This document shows positions 62,096 to 64,000 of a DNA stretch of 64,000 nucleotides, one piece after another. Each line of letters begins with the position of its first letter. Positions within the stretch are counted from its first letter, which is position 1. A program made the translations under genes and the position numbers. Under the pieces are notes generated by a model. It searched no databases. It worked only from the letters and a program-made list of their open reading frames with translations, and was not told the DNA's origin. Origin of the DNA: Galbibacter pacificus (lineage in GTDB: Bacteria; Bacteroidota; Bacteroidia; Flavobacteriales; Flavobacteriaceae); NCBI RefSeq assembly GCF_029603165.1, contig NZ_JAQSVC010000003.1, positions 310,001 through 374,000 on the forward strand, given 5' to 3'.

Positions 62096-63421
62096 ATGAG
62101 TCCGATTTTAGTTAAGGCATTACAACTTTTTTTAAGTTTATCCATATTAATTATTCTGCATGAATTAGGGCATTTTATCCCTGCAAAATTATTTAAGACC
62201 CGCGTTGAAAAATTCTTTTTATTCTTCGATGTAAAGTTTGCTTTGTTTAAAAAGAAAATAGGCGAGACCGTTTATGGTATTGGCTGGCTACCACTGGGGG
62301 GCTATGTGAAAATATCTGGGATGATAGACGAAAGCATGGACAAAGAGCAAATGGCACAACCGCCACAGCCTTGGGAGTTTCGCTCTAAACCGGCATGGCA
62401 ACGGCTTATAATTATGTTGGGGGGCGTAACGGTAAACCTTATTTTAGGATTCTTTATTTATGCCATGGTCTTATACGTATGGGGAAGCAATGAATTTCCA
62501 CAGGATATTTATCCCAATGGATTTAAGGTAGCCGAACAGTTAAAGCAATACGGTTTTAGGGACGGTGACAAAATTCTAAAGATAGACGGCAAAAAACCTG
62601 AAGACATTATGGATGTCGGGAGGATTATTGTAGTACGCGATATCGAAAATGTAGAAGTGGCCCATGCCAATGGCAAGACCGAAATTTTAAGTGTACCGGA
62701 CAGTCTGGGCACCTATTTGTACAAGGAAGGGGCTATAAGACCTTTTACCCCGAGAATAGCACCGGTTCTGGACAGCATTGTACCAGATAGCCCCGCAGCC
62801 AAGGCAGGGCTAGAAGCAAACGACGAAATTGTTTCAGTGAACGGAACTGCCATTACTTTTTGGGACGAGTTTACAGACGTTGTAAAGCAAAATGAAAACA
62901 CACCGATTCATCTGGTAATAAAGAAGAACAAAATAACAGATACTATTTCGGTTACCCCCGGCGAAAATAAAACAATAGGCGTTTACCCAAAGGCCTCTTT
63001 TACCATTAAAGACATTACCAAGAAAAAATATTCTTTCACAGAAGCAATTCCGGCAGGTATCGAATACGGGTATTGGACCTTAAGGGACTATATAAGTTCC
63101 ATGAAATTTATATTTACCAAAAAAGGAGCTACCGAAGTAGGTGGTTTTGGCACCATTGCCAAACTATTTCCCGACACATGGAATTGGCAAGGGTTTTGGC
63201 TTTCAACGGCCTTTATTTCTATTATTTTGGCATTTATGAACATCTTACCCATTCCGGCACTGGACGGGGGCCATGTGATGTTCTTGTTATATGAAATGAT
63301 CACCGGCAGAAAACCAAGTGAAAAATTCTTGGAATATGCACAAATGGTTGGGTTCTTTTTATTAATTGCCTTACTTTTGTACGCCAACGGAAACGATATA
63401 TACAAGGCGATTTTTAAATAA
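62096..63421 (+). CDS. rseP: RIP metalloprotease (site-2 protease family)
   Basis: This 441-residue intramembrane zinc protease cleaves membrane-bound anti-sigma or signal proteins. The zinc motif HELGH is at residues 22-26 within the first membrane helix. A PDZ region (about 220-275, LDSIVPDSPAAKAGLEANDEI shown in part as IVPDSPAAKAGLEA) and the second motif MNILPIPALDGGHV near the C-terminus complete the family. The start ATG 62096 was fixed by promoter position. No anti-sigma target is encoded next to it. Confidence 0.95.
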   Translation: MSPILVKALQLFLSLSILIILHELGHFIPAKLFKTRVEKFFLFFDVKFALFKKKIGETVYGIGWLPLGGYVKISGMIDESMDKEQMAQPPQPWEFRSKPAWQRLIIMLGGVTVNLILGFFIYAMVLYVWGSNEFPQDIYPNGFKVAEQLKQYGFRDGDKILKIDGKKPEDIMDVGRIIVVRDIENVEVAHANGKTEILSVPDSLGTYLYKEGAIRPFTPRIAPVLDSIVPDSPAAKAGLEANDEIVSVNGTAITFWDEFTDVVKQNENTPIHLVIKKNKITDTISVTPGENKTIGVYPKASFTIKDITKKKYSFTEAIPAGIEYGYWTLRDYISSMKFIFTKKGATEVGGFGTIAKLFPDTWNWQGFWLSTAFISIILAFMNILPIPALDGGHVMFLLYEMITGRKPSEKFLEYAQMVGFFLLIALLLYANGNDIYKAIFK

Positions 63422-63442
63422 AATAAAAAAAGATATTTTTTG

Positions 63443-63473
63443 TTTGCCTTACCGAAAAAAACATATATATTTG
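63443..63473 (+). promoter_or_regulatory. Promoter of tRNA-Asn
   Basis: TTTG (63443-63446), exactly 19 bases, then TATATTTG (63466-63473) is a perfect match to TTTG-N19-TAnnTTTG. It gives a leader of about 65-70 bases before the tRNA. Confidence 0.8.
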
Positions 63474-63544
63474 CATCCGCAAAAAAGGAATAAAATCTTT
63501 CTCAACAGCCCGATTAAAGCTCGTTGAGCAAATTAAAATAAAAT

Positions 63545-63618
63545 TCCTCCTTAGCTCAGTTGGTTAGAGCATCTGACTGTTAATCAGAGGGTCCTTGGTT
63601 CGAGCCCAAGAGGGGGAG
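63545..63618 (+). tRNA. tRNA-Asn (anticodon GTT)
   Basis: This is a full cloverleaf of 74 bases. The acceptor stem TCCTCCT pairs with AGGGGGA, the D arm is TAGCTCAGTTGGTTAGAGC, the anticodon stem TCTGA pairs with TCAGA around CTGTTAA (GTT at 63579-63581), and the T arm is CTTGG-TTCGAGC-CCAAG. CCA is not encoded; GCA follows the stem. Confidence 0.97.
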
Positions 63619-63627
63619 CAAAATTAG

Positions 63628-63656
63628 AAATCCAGTCTACAAAATAGACTGGATTT
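63628..63656 (+). terminator. Terminator of tRNA-Asn
   Basis: A 12-bp perfect stem, AAATCCAGTCTA and TAGACTGGATTT, with a CAAAA loop is followed by T. Confidence 0.85.
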
Positions 63657-63751
63657 TTTGATTTATAAGTATATACAATGCATGTTTAGCTACAATTACT
63701 GCACCTATATGCATTTCCATTGAAAAGTCAACTTGTCAAGTTTTTGGGAGA

Positions 63752-63774
63752 AATTAGGTTCCTAATTAGGTTCC
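63752..63774. repeat. Tandem AATTAGGTTCC repeat
   Basis: Two copies of AATTAGGTTCC (63752-63762 and 63764-63774) repeat with a 12-base period. They lie between the tRNA terminator and the end of the last gene. Confidence 0.4.
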
Positions 63775-63810
63775 CATTTTCAAAACTGAATTGTATGCCA
63801 ATTGTTCAAC

Positions 63811-64000
63811 TTAGTTTTTCAAAATCACTGTTCTGGTCACTTTATTGAAAGGGCCCGGAATCAAATTGCCATTACTATCAACAAGCTCTAAACTAATAAT
63901 GACTTCTCCTTTTGGCAACCCCTTGATAACATAAGGAGCCCATTGAGTTATTAAAAACTCATCTCCATTGATAGTAGCCCTCACTTTGTTTCCATCTTCG
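63811..64000 (-). CDS. 3' end of an unidentified gene
   Basis: An open minus-strand frame of 62 codons ends at a stop at 63811-63813 and continues past the window edge. The peptide shows FLITQWAPYVIKGLPKGEV, then ISLELVDSNGNLIPGPFNK, and ends VTRTVILKN. This looks like the C-terminal beta-sandwich of an exported protein. The segment resembles the end of flavobacterial proteins annotated as phosphopeptide-binding, but the fragment is too short to name it. Confidence 0.65.
   Translation of the reverse strand, partial: EDGNKVRATINGDEFLITQWAPYVIKGLPKGEVIISLELVDSNGNLIPGPFNKVTRTVILKN

Noticed and set aside
1-64000. CRISPR arrays, prophage, insertion sequences and defence systems
   Set aside because: No regularly spaced repeats, transposase, integrase, restriction or phage structural genes were seen in any frame.

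Overview
The window is chromosomal DNA from a marine-type member of the family Flavobacteriaceae (phylum Bacteroidota). The evidence is: low G+C and AT-rich intergenic DNA; promoters of the Bacteroidota form TTTG-N19-TAnnTTTG instead of -35/-10 boxes; SusC/SusD, FecR/ECF sigma, IPExxxVDY and DUF6155 families; and the acpP-fabF-rnc-pyk gene order. There is no rRNA, CRISPR array, transposase or prophage. Gene density is high, and most intergenic space is explained by terminators and promoters.

Layout. 1-11.2 kb holds housekeeping genes: hemD (5' end outside the window), pckA, a DUF423 protein, a saccharopine dehydrogenase-type enzyme, a phytase-like lipoprotein, an Lrp/AsnC regulator, a YugP-type zinc protease, alanine dehydrogenase and leuS. 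A processive family 2 glycosyltransferase follows at 11.6 kb. 13.3-30.5 kb is a carbohydrate-utilisation locus: FAD (GMC) dehydrogenase plus Tat subunit, two TIM-barrel isomerases, an MFS permease, two Gfo/Idh/MocA dehydrogenases, two DUF1080 (3-keto-disaccharide hydrolase) lipoproteins, SusD, SusC, FecR and an ECF sigma factor. It contains no classical glycoside hydrolase. Its content fits oxidation of sugar C3 followed by elimination/hydration of the glycosidic bond.

30.5-39.6 kb is core metabolism: pyruvate kinase, IPExxxVDY protein, RNase III, FabF, ACP, PurN, RNase H, a START-domain protein, a PfkB kinase and a long amidophosphoribosyltransferase. Just after it, at 39.7-40.0 kb, two near-identical ~72-nt units each have their own -7 box and terminator, and look like tandem small RNA genes. 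40-42.7 kb has a Tat-exported Gfo/Idh/MocA protein and a radical SAM protein. 42.8-49.5 kb is a TetR-TolC-adaptor-RND efflux operon, followed by a polyprenyl synthase and an unknown exported protein.

51.6-57.4 kb is a metal-uptake island: a TonB-dependent receptor divergent from a DtxR/MntR regulator, an NRAMP transporter fused to a universal stress protein domain, and a ZIP transporter. Two palindromes lie in the shared promoter region. 57.4-61.1 kb carries an NTF2-like protein and a minus-strand series feoA-feoB-FeoB-associated Cys-rich peptide-DUF6155-45-aa peptide; two of these are very small genes. The window ends with a SCO protein, RseP, tRNA-Asn behind a perfect-consensus promoter, and the 3' end of an unidentified gene.

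The strongest candidates for something undescribed are the tandem small RNA pair with compensatory stem changes (39.7-40.0 kb), the glycosidase-free 3-keto sugar locus (13.3-30.5 kb), and the NRAMP-USP fusion with its putative operators (53.9-56.5 kb).
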